The notes under the pieces: model-generated
The model's input: only the letters and a program-made list of their open reading frames with translations
Databases searched by the model: none
What the model was told of the DNA's origin: nothing
Assembly (NCBI GenBank): GCA_023457355.1
Contig: JAEWLW010000072.1
Span: forward strand, 20,226-84,225
Origin: Bacillota bacterium
GTDB taxonomy: Bacteria > Bacillota > Clostridia > Oscillospirales > Ruminococcaceae
Length of the DNA: 64,000 nt
Direction: 5' to 3'
Translations under genes and position numbers: made by a program
Shown: piece by piece, positions 31,469-40,548 of the stretch
How the letters are laid out: every line of letters begins with the position of its first letter
Position numbering within the stretch: position 1 is the stretch's first letter

Positions 31469-32653
31469 CTACTTCAGATAAGGCCAGGGGTTGGTATGCT
31501 TGCCGTTGACACGCACCTCGAAGTGGAGATGGGGCCCCGTGGACCAGCCGGTTGAACCGACATAGGCGATGGTTTGCCCGCGTTTGACTTTCTGGCCCAT
31601 CTTGACATTCAAACCGCAGGTATGGCCATAAAGAGTCGAAATGCCGCCGCCATGGTCAATAATCAGGTAGATGCCATAGCCGCGCCCAGGAACATAGGTT
31701 GTTTGCGTAAACGCAATCGTGCCGTCGGCCGCCGCCAGAATCGGCTTGCCGTAAATGCCCTGGCCCGCCGCATTGGTGCGGGCAATATCGATGCCGGTGT
31801 GGAAATCGGTGCCGCCAAAGCGCCAACCGTAATCCGACGTGACGGTTTTATAGCCCGCGACCGGCCACAGCATAATGCCGCCGTCATACGTACCGGTGGA
31901 TTGAATCTTCGCATAGATGGCGTCGACCTCGGCCTGCACTTCCTTCATCTGCTGGTCCAGCTGCGTCTTGTTGGACAGATAGTCCTTTTCAAGCGCTTCG
32001 ATGTCCTGAATCTGGTCCTGTGTCTGCAAAAGCTGCTGCGCAAGCTGATTCTGCTTATCGGACTGCTGGCTTTTAGTGGTTTCGAGATCGGCCTTGTCGC
32101 CTTCGATAGCCTCTTTGACCTCTTTAATCTGGGCAAGCTTGTCGTGCATGTCCTCAATCAGCTCGCGGTCATGCTGCGCCACCCGGGCCGTCACCTGTGT
32201 GCGGGAGAGAAATTCGGTAAAATCCTCCGCGCCAAGCACAAGGCCCAGGACGCTGGCGTTGCCGGTTTTGTACATCACCCGAAGGCGTTTTTTTAGCAGT
32301 TCGAAATTATCCTGTATCAGCTGCTGCTGTGTTTGCAGCTCCTCTTCCTTTTTGCTGATGCCCTGCTCCAGCAGAGAAATTTTATCATTAAGCACCGTAA
32401 TCTGCTGGCGAACACCATATATCTGATTATCAAGTTGCTTTTTTTGCGCCAGATGCTTGTCCTTTTCCGTTTTAGCTTTGTCAATCTGGGACTGAATCGC
32501 CTTCTGCTGTTTTTCAAGTTCATCATACCTGGAAGAAAGCGAATTTAGCTGATCCTTATAATCGTCCGCGTCGGCGCCAAAGGTAACCGGCGATATCGAT
32601 ACAAGCATCAACAGTGCCATCAGGCCTATCAGCGCCCGCCTTATTATGTTCAC
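31469..32653 (-). CDS. EnvC/PcsB-like murein hydrolase (coiled coil + M23)
   Basis: A 394-residue secreted protein: signal peptide (NIIRRALIGLMALLMLVS), a long coiled coil (about 30-255, rich in Gln/Lys/Glu) and a C-terminal M23 peptidase domain with complete zinc ligands, HTGIDI (HxxxD) and GPHLHFEV (HxH). In Gram-positive bacteria such proteins (PcsB, CwlO) are activated at the septum by FtsEX through the coiled coil, and ftsX and ftsE are the genes directly upstream. The M23 domain would cut stem-peptide cross-links. The start is GTG at 32653, with GGAGAGGTGG just upstream. Confidence 0.9.
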   Translation of the reverse strand: MNIIRRALIGLMALLMLVSISPVTFGADADDYKDQLNSLSSRYDELEKQQKAIQSQIDKAKTEKDKHLAQKKQLDNQIYGVRQQITVLNDKISLLEQGISKKEEELQTQQQLIQDNFELLKKRLRVMYKTGNASVLGLVLGAEDFTEFLSRTQVTARVAQHDRELIEDMHDKLAQIKEVKEAIEGDKADLETTKSQQSDKQNQLAQQLLQTQDQIQDIEALEKDYLSNKTQLDQQMKEVQAEVDAIYAKIQSTGTYDGGIMLWPVAGYKTVTSDYGWRFGGTDFHTGIDIARTNAAGQGIYGKPILAAADGTIAFTQTTYVPGRGYGIYLIIDHGGGISTLYGHTCGLNVKMGQKVKRGQTIAYVGSTGWSTGPHLHFEVRVNGKHTNPWPYLK

Positions 32654-32741
32654 AATACCACCTCTCCACAAACAATACATGACAGGAATGTAAAAAAACT
32701 GTAATCATACGCGGTAAATACTGCCGGCACCCTCAGATAAT

Positions 32742-33647
32742 TTATACTTTTATGTATCTGCCAACAAAGAAAACGCTGCCTATTGCGCCAATGCCCACGC
32801 CGGCCGCCAAGAAATACAGGTAAAGCTTCAGCGCGACGGCGTTAAAAGCAACAAGCTGGCCCACAATAAGCGATGCCCAATAGAAGCTGCTCTGGCTAAC
32901 CCAATACCCGAAGGCAGTATAGCCGCCCCACAGCATAAAAAAAGCGATGGTTGCCGAAATAAAGCCCAACAGCATGCCTTCGGATAAAAACGGTAACCTG
33001 ATAAAGGCATCTGTTGCGCCAACATATTTCATGATACTGATTTCTTTTCTGCGGTTAAACACGGTAAGCTTGATGGTGTTTGAAACAATACTCAAAGACA
33101 CCGCTGCCAGCAAAACGATAACCGCCAGCCCGCCGGCGGAAACCGCCCGCTTCAGGCCTGTCACAGCCTGCGCAACCTCGTTGGAGGCACTGATGGTATC
33201 CACGCCGTCTATGTAGCCGATCAGCTCGATCGTCTCTTCCATTTCGGAAAGATCTTTGACAACAATGCGATAAGCGTTCTGCAGCGGATTATCCTCAATA
33301 AGCCACTCCAGCAGCGTGCCGTCGTCACCCAGCTCCGCCATCCAGTTCTTCAAGCCATCCTCGCGGCTGATGAAGGTGACCGACGCCACATTGCTGATGC
33401 TGCGAATTTCGGCGTCGATGTCGGTCAGCTCGTCACCCCTGACATCGTCGGACAAAAACACCATAATTTCATTTTGGGATTCAAAATAACCCACCATATT
33501 GTTCACATTGATGGTAAAGAGCATCGAAATTCCCACCAAAAGCAAACAGGCCACCAGCACGCCGATGGCCGCAATCGAAATTGCTCTGTTCTGATAAATA
33601 TTACGAAAGCCCTCTTTGATCAGATAACGAAAACTACTGCCGCGCAC
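32742..33647 (-). CDS. ftsX: Cell division membrane protein FtsX
   Basis: A 301-residue four-helix membrane protein of the ABC3-type permease family. After the first helix (about 22-44) there is an extracellular domain (about 60-170) that in other bacteria binds the hydrolase coiled coil; three helices follow near 180-205, 225-250 and 270-295. It forms a complex with FtsE. GTG 33647 is chosen because GGGAGG lies 5 nt before it; it overlaps the end of ftsE by 14 nt, giving translational coupling. Confidence 0.95.
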   Translation of the reverse strand: MRGSSFRYLIKEGFRNIYQNRAISIAAIGVLVACLLLVGISMLFTINVNNMVGYFESQNEIMVFLSDDVRGDELTDIDAEIRSISNVASVTFISREDGLKNWMAELGDDGTLLEWLIEDNPLQNAYRIVVKDLSEMEETIELIGYIDGVDTISASNEVAQAVTGLKRAVSAGGLAVIVLLAAVSLSIVSNTIKLTVFNRRKEISIMKYVGATDAFIRLPFLSEGMLLGFISATIAFFMLWGGYTAFGYWVSQSSFYWASLIVGQLVAFNAVALKLYLYFLAAGVGIGAIGSVFFVGRYIKV

Positions 33648-34320
33648 GTCTGCCTCCCAAATGACCGTCGGCAACAAGATGACCACCATTGATGACCATG
33701 GTGCGATGACGGAATTTGTTAACTAAATTGTGTTCATGTGTCACCATCATCACTGTTGTCCCGCATTTGTTAATTTCGCTTAACAGTTCCACAATCTCAA
33801 AAGACATGGCGGGGTCAATGTTGCCGGTCGGTTCGTCCGCAATAATCAGCGACGGATTATTGACGAGTGCGCGCGCCAGGGCGACGCGCTGCTGTTCGCC
33901 ACCCGAAAGCTGTTCCGGAAATCGTTTTGCTTTATGTAACAGCCCGACCAGATCAAGAACATAGGGCACCCGGCGCTTGATGTCGCGGGTGGCCACGTTG
34001 GTGACCCGCATGGAAAACGCCACATTGTCATAGACGTTCATCTGGGGGATAAGACGGAAGTCCTGAAACACAACTCCGATGCCCCTGCGATAGTAGGGCA
34101 GCTCGCTGCGGCGAAGCTTGCCTACGTCGCAACCATCCACATAAACACTGCCGGAGGTAGCAGCCTCTTCCCGGGTGATGAGCTTAAGCATAGTGCTCTT
34201 GCCCGAGCCAGAGGCCCCTACAACAAACAAAAATTCACCCTTTTCCACCGAAAAGGTAACATCGTCCAACGCCAGCTGCGGCCCGCCGTAGCTTTTGCAA
34301 ACATTTTGAAATTCAATCAT
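33634..34320 (-). CDS. ftsE: Cell division ATP-binding protein FtsE
   Basis: A 228-residue ABC ATPase with Walker A GASGSGKST, Q-loop VFQDFRLI, signature LSGGEQQRVALARAL, Walker B LIIADEPTG and H-loop VTHEH. FtsE hydrolyses ATP on the cytosolic side and drives FtsX, thereby switching on the peptidoglycan hydrolase. It begins the ftsE-ftsX-EnvC-like-ctpA set and starts 9 nt after the PucR-type gene, so all may be in one transcript. Confidence 0.96.
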   Translation of the reverse strand: MIEFQNVCKSYGGPQLALDDVTFSVEKGEFLFVVGASGSGKSTMLKLITREEAATSGSVYVDGCDVGKLRRSELPYYRRGIGVVFQDFRLIPQMNVYDNVAFSMRVTNVATRDIKRRVPYVLDLVGLLHKAKRFPEQLSGGEQQRVALARALVNNPSLIIADEPTGNIDPAMSFEIVELLSEINKCGTTVMMVTHEHNLVNKFRHRTMVINGGHLVADGHLGGRRARQ

Positions 34321-34329
34321 GATAACACA

Positions 34330-35412
34330 TCAGTATTTCACCGGATTTGCGGTGAGGTACTTCTTGACCATCAGCGCCACCTTAAAGACAATGGCGTGGT
34401 CAAACTCGCGCAAATCAAGGCCTGTGAGCTTTTTGATTTTCTCCAGGCGATACACCAGCGTGTTGCGGTGAACAAACAGCTTTCTTGAAGTTTCGGAAAC
34501 ATTCAGGTTGTTCTCAAAGAACTTCTGAATGGTAAAGAGCGTCTCTTTATCAAGGCTGTCGATAGAGCCCTTGATGAATACCTCTCTGAGGAACATCTCA
34601 CACAGCGTGGTGGGCAGCTGATAAATCAGACGCGCAATGCCAAGGTTATCATACCGTACAATGGTCTTTTCGGTGTCGAATACTTTGCCGACTTCCAGGG
34701 ATACCTGCGCTTCTTTAAAGGAGCGGGCCAGATCTTTGACACCCACCACAACGGTGCCGATGCCGACGACGATGCGGGTGTAAAACTCGCCCGCCAGCGT
34801 ATCGACAATGGAGCGCGCCAGCTTCTCAAGGTCCTTGGACTCAATGCCGGGTTTAATCTCCTTGACAATGACGATGTCGTTTTCAGAGATGCTGAAAACA
34901 AAATCCTTCTGCTTGTCCGGGAACAGGTTCTGAATAACGTCGAACGCCGATACGCCGGAAGCCGAAACAATGCGCACCAAAAATACAACGCGAGAAACAT
35001 CGGTGTTGAAGTGCAGTTCGCGCGCCTTAATGTAGACGTCGCCCGGCAGAATGTTGTCCAGCATGACGTTCTTGATAAAGTTGCCGCGGTCATACTTTTC
35101 ATCATAATACTGCTTAATGCCCGAAACCGCAACCGCCAGAATGCCGGCATAACGTGCCGCCATATCGTCGGTTCCCTCGACGAACACCGCAAAATCGGGG
35201 CGCTGCCCGGTGCCGAACGGCTTATAGGTACAGCCGTCGCGCACAAAAGTGCGACCTTCTCCAAGGTCGAGAGCAAGATATTCCCGTGAGCTGTCCAGCT
35301 TGGACAAATCGGAACACGCGACAACATGGGCGGTGTCGTCAATCACACCGATCACGCGATCGATTGAATCTCGCATTTGATGGATGATGCCCTGAAACAG
35401 CCGGTTAGACAT
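34330..35412 (-). CDS. PucR/CdaR-type transcriptional regulator
   Basis: A 360-residue regulator. A variable sensor-like N-terminal part (PAS/GAF-sized, IIHQMRDSIDRVIGVIDDTAHVV, to about 150) and a GGDEF-like CdaR middle domain precede the C-terminal PucR helix-turn-helix NVSETSRKLFVHRNTLVYRLEKIKK. Such proteins usually activate purine, sugar-diacid or amino-acid catabolic genes. The position directly upstream of ftsE suggests co-transcription, but no ligand or target can be read from the sequence. Confidence 0.85.
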   Translation of the reverse strand: MSNRLFQGIIHQMRDSIDRVIGVIDDTAHVVACSDLSKLDSSREYLALDLGEGRTFVRDGCTYKPFGTGQRPDFAVFVEGTDDMAARYAGILAVAVSGIKQYYDEKYDRGNFIKNVMLDNILPGDVYIKARELHFNTDVSRVVFLVRIVSASGVSAFDVIQNLFPDKQKDFVFSISENDIVIVKEIKPGIESKDLEKLARSIVDTLAGEFYTRIVVGIGTVVVGVKDLARSFKEAQVSLEVGKVFDTEKTIVRYDNLGIARLIYQLPTTLCEMFLREVFIKGSIDSLDKETLFTIQKFFENNLNVSETSRKLFVHRNTLVYRLEKIKKLTGLDLREFDHAIVFKVALMVKKYLTANPVKY

Positions 35413-35671
35413 ACAAATCCCCTCTCAATTGTCAAGAATAACAGTACGCATAGTTCATTAGTATTCATTTTACATAAAATCTTTCGCATTTGCAACATAA
35501 AATCAAATATTTCTTGTAAATAATTGTGGAAATTATGAGATGGCATGGTATTTGCCCTGCTTTTGATGCCCAAAATCAATATTAAGCGAGGTTTTCAACC
35601 GGCTTAATGATGCGATTTATCCCCCATTCTGTTCGATGTGCACAATCAGCCTTCATCCCCCTGCGCAGTGG
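35413..35671. other. Region between divergent pucR-type gene and metG
   Basis: About 260 AT-rich bp upstream of two divergent genes. No T-box signature (GGGTGGNACCGCG) is found before metG, so tRNA-sensing control is not supported. No gene is seen. Confidence 0.5.
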
Positions 35672-35700
35672 TTGTTTTTTACTAATGTTGGTGCTATACT
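35672..35700 (+). promoter_or_regulatory. metG-tatD promoter
   Basis: TTGTTT (35672-35677), 17-bp spacer, TATACT (35695-35700). Confidence 0.65.
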
Positions 35701-35743
35701 TATTAAATATGTGCCAAATCCACATCCCATTGGAGGAATTGTT

Positions 35744-37708
35744 ATGAAAAAGAAGACGTTCTATATCACAACACCCATTTACTATCCTTCCGACAAACTG
35801 CACATCGGCCACAGCTATTGCACGGTTGCCACCGATGTGATGGCAAGATATAAGCGAATGCGCGGATTTGACGTGATGTTCCTCACCGGCACCGACGAGC
35901 ACGGCCAAAAAATTGAGGAAAAGGCCGCCGCTGCCGGCATCACTCCTCAGAAATATGTGGATAATGTAGTTGCCGGCATTAAAAAGCTTTGGGAACTGAT
36001 GAATATTTCAAACGACCGCTTCATCCGCACCACCGACGACTACCATGTTGAATCGGTACAGAATATTTTTAAAGAGCTTTATGACCGCGGGGATATTTAC
36101 AAAGGCTCCTACAAAGGCAAATACTGTACCCCCTGCGAATCGTTCTGGACCGAAAGCCAGCTGGTTGACGGCAAATGCCCCGACTGCGGGCGCGAAGTCC
36201 GGGACGCCGAGGAGGAGGCTTATTTTTTCCGCCTCTCCAAATATGCCGACCGCCTGATGAAGTATTATTACGAGGAAAACCCCACCTTCATTGAACCGGT
36301 ATCCCGCCTCAATGAGATGGTGAACAACTTCATCAAACCCGGCCTCGAGGATTTGTGCGTCTCACGCACTTCGTTCACCTGGGGAATCCCGGTCACATTT
36401 GACCCCGGGCACATCGTCTATGTCTGGGTTGACGCACTCTCAAACTATATCACGGCGCTGGGCTATGGCAACAGTCAGTATCACGACTTTGAAAAATACT
36501 GGCCCGCCGATGTTCATTTTGTGGGCAAGGAAATCACCCGCTTCCACACCATCATCTGGCCCGCCATGCTTATGGCGCTGGAACTTCCGCTGCCCAAAAA
36601 GGTGTTCGGCCATGGCTGGCTGTTGCTGGAAGGTGGCAAGATGTCCAAATCCAAGGGCAATGTCGTCGACCCCGTCGTACTTTGCGAGCGTTATGGCGTC
36701 GACGCTATCCGATATTTCCTGCTGCGCGAATTCCCGTTCGGTTCGGACGGCGTTTTCTCAAACGAGGCGCTGATCACCCGAATCAACGCCGATCTCGCCA
36801 ACGATTTGGGCAACCTTGTTTCGCGCACCATTTCCATGGGCGAGCGCTATTTCGGTCAGACATTGCCGCAGGACCGCCGCTTTGTCACCCCGGATGAGCA
36901 ACTTGTCGCCATGCTCGACAATGTGCGGGAGCAATATTCCAACCTCATGGAGACCTTCACTTTCCAATCGGCGCTGGCCGAGGTATTCAAGGTCATCTCC
37001 CGCGCCAATAAATATATCGACGAAACCATGCCGTGGGCGCTGGGCAAAAACCCGGACGAAACCGACCGTCTTGCAGCCGTCATCTACAACCTGCTTGAAA
37101 CAATCCGCATCTGCGCAACGCTTTTAGTGCCGTTCATGCCCAACAGCTGCGAAAAAATCTTTGCGCAGCTGGGCTGTCCCGAGGAAGACCGCACCTATGA
37201 AAAGGCGATCTATTATGCCAACACCGGCTACTGCATCAATAAAAAGGATAATCTCTTCCCGCGTATCGACCTAAAAAAGGAGCTGGAGCTGTTGGAGCAG
37301 CACACAGCTGAAAAAGCGGCAAAGGCTGCGCCTGCCGCAAAGACCGGCGGCGACAAAAAAGCGGAAGAGCCAAAGGTTGAAGGCATCATCTCAATAGATG
37401 ATTTTATGAACGTCAAGCTGGTTGTCGCTAAAATTACCGGCTGTGTGCCGGTGCCCAAGTCTGATAAACTCCTGCAGCTTACGCTCGACGACGGTTCGGG
37501 CAAGCCCCGCCAGGTTGTCAGCGGCATCCACTCCTGGTATGAACCCGAGGCACTCATCGGCAAAAAGGTGGCGGTTGTCGCCAATTTAAAACCCGCCAAG
37601 CTGCGCGGCGTGGTCAGCGAGGGCATGATTCTGGCGGCCGATATCGGCGACGCCGCCCGTGTCCTGTTCATTGACAACGCCGTCCCCTGTGGCGCGAGGA
37701 TTCGATAA
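35744..37708 (+). CDS. metG: Methionyl-tRNA synthetase
   Basis: A 654-residue class I synthetase that charges tRNA-Met. HIGH motif HIGHSYCTV near residue 22; a single CPxCx-type zinc knuckle CTPCES...CPDCGRE (about 127-150); KMSKS motif GKMSKSKGN near 300. An anticodon-binding helical domain follows and a Lys/Ala-rich linker leads to a C-terminal EMAP/Trbp111 tRNA-binding domain (about 550-654, VAKITGCVPVPKSDKLLQL), which serves dimerisation. ATG 35744 is preceded by TTGGAGGAA; an upstream in-frame extension of 36 codons is not supported. tatD starts immediately after the stop. Confidence 0.97.
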   Translation: MKKKTFYITTPIYYPSDKLHIGHSYCTVATDVMARYKRMRGFDVMFLTGTDEHGQKIEEKAAAAGITPQKYVDNVVAGIKKLWELMNISNDRFIRTTDDYHVESVQNIFKELYDRGDIYKGSYKGKYCTPCESFWTESQLVDGKCPDCGREVRDAEEEAYFFRLSKYADRLMKYYYEENPTFIEPVSRLNEMVNNFIKPGLEDLCVSRTSFTWGIPVTFDPGHIVYVWVDALSNYITALGYGNSQYHDFEKYWPADVHFVGKEITRFHTIIWPAMLMALELPLPKKVFGHGWLLLEGGKMSKSKGNVVDPVVLCERYGVDAIRYFLLREFPFGSDGVFSNEALITRINADLANDLGNLVSRTISMGERYFGQTLPQDRRFVTPDEQLVAMLDNVREQYSNLMETFTFQSALAEVFKVISRANKYIDETMPWALGKNPDETDRLAAVIYNLLETIRICATLLVPFMPNSCEKIFAQLGCPEEDRTYEKAIYYANTGYCINKKDNLFPRIDLKKELELLEQHTAEKAAKAAPAAKTGGDKKAEEPKVEGIISIDDFMNVKLVVAKITGCVPVPKSDKLLQLTLDDGSGKPRQVVSGIHSWYEPEALIGKKVAVVANLKPAKLRGVVSEGMILAADIGDAARVLFIDNAVPCGARIR

Positions 37709-38491
37709 ATGGTATATTTCTTTGATTCACACGCACACTATGACCAGAAGCGCTTTGATGACGACCGCGAGGCCGTCATCGCCTCTTTACGGCCAAGTGG
37801 CGTGGGTGCGGTGCTCAATTCTGCCAGCGACATCCCCTCAAGCGAGGCGGCGCTGGCGCTGGCAAAAAGGCACCTCTTTTTCCGCGCCTCAGCCGGTGTA
37901 CACCCGCATTCAGCCGCCGAGCTTGACGATGCCGCCCTGCTCAGAATCGAACAGCTCTGCCGCGAGCCAGCGGTGGTTGCCATCGGCGAAATAGGGTTGG
38001 ACTACTATTATAATTATGCGCCCAGAGAAGTGCAGCAATCGGCTTTCCGCCGCCAGCTGGAGCTGGCCCACGAACTGGATTACCCCGTGATCATCCACAG
38101 CCGGGATGCGGCGCAGGACACTTTTGATCTTGTAAAGGAATTTCGTCCCCGCGGCGTCGTCCATTGCTTCTCCGGTTCGGCCGAGCTGGCGCGGAAATAT
38201 GCCGCCATGGGGCTTTATTTGGGCTTCACTGGCGCCGTCACTTTCCCCAACGCCAAAAAGCCATTCGCAGCCGCAGCCGCAGCACCGCTTTCGCAGCTTT
38301 TAATTGAAACCGACTGCCCCTATATGGCGCCGGTTCCGTTCAGGGGGCGGCGGTGCGACTCCACCATGCTGGCTGCCACGGCCGCTGTTCTGGCGGAAGC
38401 ACAAAACTGTGACGTTGAAACAATTGCGCAAGCTACGTGGAGAAATGCTGTAAACTGTTTTTCACTGGAAAACTGGCAGCCGCAACCTTAA
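37709..38491 (+). CDS. tatD: TatD family metal-dependent DNase
   Basis: A 260-residue TIM-barrel hydrolase with the family's metal ligands: FDSHAHYD at the start, the glutamate in AIGEIGLDYYY, VIIHSRDA, GVVHCFSG and the Asp of IETDCPY. TatD-type proteins are 3'-5' DNases or D-aminoacyl-tRNA-type hydrolases. Directly adjacent to metG (ATG follows TAA with no gap), the usual Firmicutes arrangement. Confidence 0.95.
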   Translation: MVYFFDSHAHYDQKRFDDDREAVIASLRPSGVGAVLNSASDIPSSEAALALAKRHLFFRASAGVHPHSAAELDDAALLRIEQLCREPAVVAIGEIGLDYYYNYAPREVQQSAFRRQLELAHELDYPVIIHSRDAAQDTFDLVKEFRPRGVVHCFSGSAELARKYAAMGLYLGFTGAVTFPNAKKPFAAAAAAPLSQLLIETDCPYMAPVPFRGRRCDSTMLAATAAVLAEAQNCDVETIAQATWRNAVNCFSLENWQPQP

Positions 38492-38568
38492 ACGCTGCAC
38501 AGCATTTCGGCCGAACCTCAGGAATTTTTTAACGCGGATGCAGGAGCATTTGTTTCGCCTTCATTAAA

Positions 38569-38612
38569 TGGCAAGGGCGCCTTTCAAAACAAGGGGTCTT
38601 TGCCAATTATTT
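38569..38612 (+). terminator. Probable metG-tatD terminator
   Basis: TGGCAAGGGCGCCTT pairs (three mismatches) with AAGGGGTCTTTGCCA and is followed by ATTATTTTT. Confidence 0.5.
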
Positions 38613-38828
38613 TTGATAAAAAGACTCCTTCCGCAAGTTTTTATTCATTTTGTTCATTTTTGGCGTCATCCATTCCTATAGCAATTTTGCAGGATTTTAT
38701 ATCGTTAGCTTTTGCAATTTAGTGCTTCAAAGCGGTAATTAAAATATTTTGTTGTGTTTTTTACTAATTTTTTAACTTTATAGCCTCTTGTTTTTTACGT
38801 TTAAAAATTTTTTTGCAAGAATAATGTC
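38613..38828. other. AT-rich region upstream of gdhA
   Basis: About 215 very AT-rich bp without a gene, probably upstream control DNA for gdhA. No specific operator is recognised. Confidence 0.5.
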
Positions 38829-38857
38829 TTGAATTACGCTGAGGAAAGTGCTAATAT
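38829..38857 (+). promoter_or_regulatory. gdhA promoter
   Basis: TTGAAT (38829-38834), 17-bp spacer, TAATAT (38852-38857); the leader is about 85 nt. Confidence 0.65.
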
Positions 38858-38949
38858 GTGCTTGTAGACAAAAACTATTTTGCAGGTTTTCTGTCAATGC
38901 CAATAGCAATTAATTGAATTGTGATTTATTGATTGGGAGGATTTTTAGG

Positions 38950-40299
38950 ATGAACGCATACGTTGAAAGTGTCATTGAAAAAGTCAAGAAAAAGTATCAT
39001 TACGAACCCGAGTTCGTACAGTGTGTTGAAGAAGTTTTCAGCTCGCTGTCCCCCGTTGTGGACGCACACCCCGAATATGAAAAGGCCGACCTGCTTGGCA
39101 GAATGGTTGAGCCCGAGAGAATGATTTCTTTCCGCGTGACCTGGGTAGACGATAAGGGCCTGACCCAGACCAACACCGGCTATCGCTGCCAGTTCAATGG
39201 CGCAATTGGCCCGTACAAGGGCGGTTTGCGCTTTGCCCCCAACGTCTATTCCGGCATCATCAAGTTCCTCGGCTTTGAGCAGACCTTTAAAGATGCTTTA
39301 ACCTCTCTGCCGATGGGCGGCGCCAAGGGCGGCTCCGACTTTGACCCCACCGGTAAATCCGACGGCGAAATCATGCGTTTCTGCCAGTCTTTCATGAGCG
39401 AGCTTTATCGCCATATCGGTCCCGATATTGACGTCCCCGCCGGCGACCTCGGCGTTGGCGCACGCGAAATCGGTTATCTCTACGGCCAGTACAGAAGACT
39501 GCGCGGCGCATTTGAGAACGGCACCATCACCGGTAAGGGCATGTCCTTCGGCGGTTCGCTGATTCGTCCCGAGGCGACCGGCTTCGGCGCTGTTTACTAC
39601 CTCAACGAAGTGCTTAAGCACGAAAACGATACCATTGAAGGCAAGACTGTCGCGCTTTCCGGCTTCGGCAATGTTTGCTGGGGCGTCGCCAAGAAGCTTG
39701 CAGAGCTTGGCGCCAAGGCTGTGACCCTCTCGGGCCCCGATGGCTATATCTATGATCCGGACGGCATTATCACCGAAGAAAAGATCAACTACATGCTGGA
39801 AATGCGTGAATCCAACCGCAACAAAGTTAAGGATTATGCCGATAAGTTTGGCTGCAAATTCGTTCCCAACCAAAAGCCCTGGGGTGAAAAGGTCGACATC
39901 ATCATGCCTTGCGCCATGCAGAACGACGTTGATATGACCTCCGCCAAGAAGATCGTTGAAAACGGCATTAAGTACTATATTGAAGTCGCCAATATGCCCA
40001 CCGTCAACGAAGCGCTCGTGTACCTGATGGCGCAGAAGAATATTATTGTAGCGCCCAGCAAGGCTGTTAACGCAGGCGGCGTATCGGTTTCCGGCCTGGA
40101 GATGAGCCAGAATTCCATGCGCTACAACTGGACCGCTGAAGAGGTTGACGCCAAGCTCAAGCACATCATGAAGCAAATCCATGACAATTCCGTTGAATGC
40201 GCTGAGCGTTACGGCCTGGGTTATAACCTGGTGGCCGGCGCAAACATCGTTGGTTTCCAAAAGGTTGCCGATGCGATGATGGCTCAGGGTATTTTCTAA
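38950..40299 (+). CDS. gdhA: NADP-type glutamate dehydrogenase
   Basis: A 449-residue hexameric-type dehydrogenase that forms glutamate from 2-oxoglutarate and ammonia. Substrate-binding stretch GPYKGGLRFAP with catalytic Lys in PMGGAKGGSDFDP, and the coenzyme domain LSGFGNVCWGVAKKLAELGAKAVTLS. The length of about 450 and these motifs match the NADP-dependent biosynthetic class I enzymes. Strong GGGAGG site before ATG 38950. Codon use is very biased (few rare codons), as expected for a highly expressed gene. Followed by a strong terminator. Confidence 0.96.
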   Translation: MNAYVESVIEKVKKKYHYEPEFVQCVEEVFSSLSPVVDAHPEYEKADLLGRMVEPERMISFRVTWVDDKGLTQTNTGYRCQFNGAIGPYKGGLRFAPNVYSGIIKFLGFEQTFKDALTSLPMGGAKGGSDFDPTGKSDGEIMRFCQSFMSELYRHIGPDIDVPAGDLGVGAREIGYLYGQYRRLRGAFENGTITGKGMSFGGSLIRPEATGFGAVYYLNEVLKHENDTIEGKTVALSGFGNVCWGVAKKLAELGAKAVTLSGPDGYIYDPDGIITEEKINYMLEMRESNRNKVKDYADKFGCKFVPNQKPWGEKVDIIMPCAMQNDVDMTSAKKIVENGIKYYIEVANMPTVNEALVYLMAQKNIIVAPSKAVNAGGVSVSGLEMSQNSMRYNWTAEEVDAKLKHIMKQIHDNSVECAERYGLGYNLVAGANIVGFQKVADAMMAQGIF

Positions 40300-40324
40300 A
40301 TTCGCTATATTCCTCTTCCACCCA

Positions 40325-40360
40325 ACACATGCGGGGCCGCTTTGTCGGCCCCGCATGTGT
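40325..40360 (+). terminator. gdhA terminator
   Basis: A 15-bp perfect GC-rich stem ACACATGCGGGGCCG/CGGCCCCGCATGTGT with a 6-nt loop, 25 nt after the stop codon. Confidence 0.85.
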
Positions 40361-40367
40361 TATCTTA

Positions 40368-40407
40368 AAAGAACGGCAGCGCTTTAAAATGCACGCTGCC
40401 GTTCTTT
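40368..40407. terminator. Second, bidirectional hairpin
   Basis: A 13-bp perfect stem AAAGAACGGCAGC/GCTGCCGTTCTTT. It may back up the gdhA terminator and end cca transcripts from the other strand (TTCTTTT on minus). Confidence 0.65.
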
Positions 40408-40548
40408 AAATTGGCTTCTTCGCCAGATGGTGATTGCGCGATGCGAGATACCTTTTGTCGGCCAAGGAAGCGGATGCCGATGGGCTGACGCCAACTAAAG
40501 ACGTTGACGATGGATGGCGAAAAAACAGCCGTAAAGCTGTCGTCGTTT

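Noticed and set aside
35413..35743. T-box riboswitch before metG
   Set aside because: The GGGTGGNACCGCG T-box core and a specifier stem are absent.
39298..40356. 352-codon open frame antisense to gdhA
   Set aside because: Shadow of the highly biased gdhA codon use; no homology recognised.
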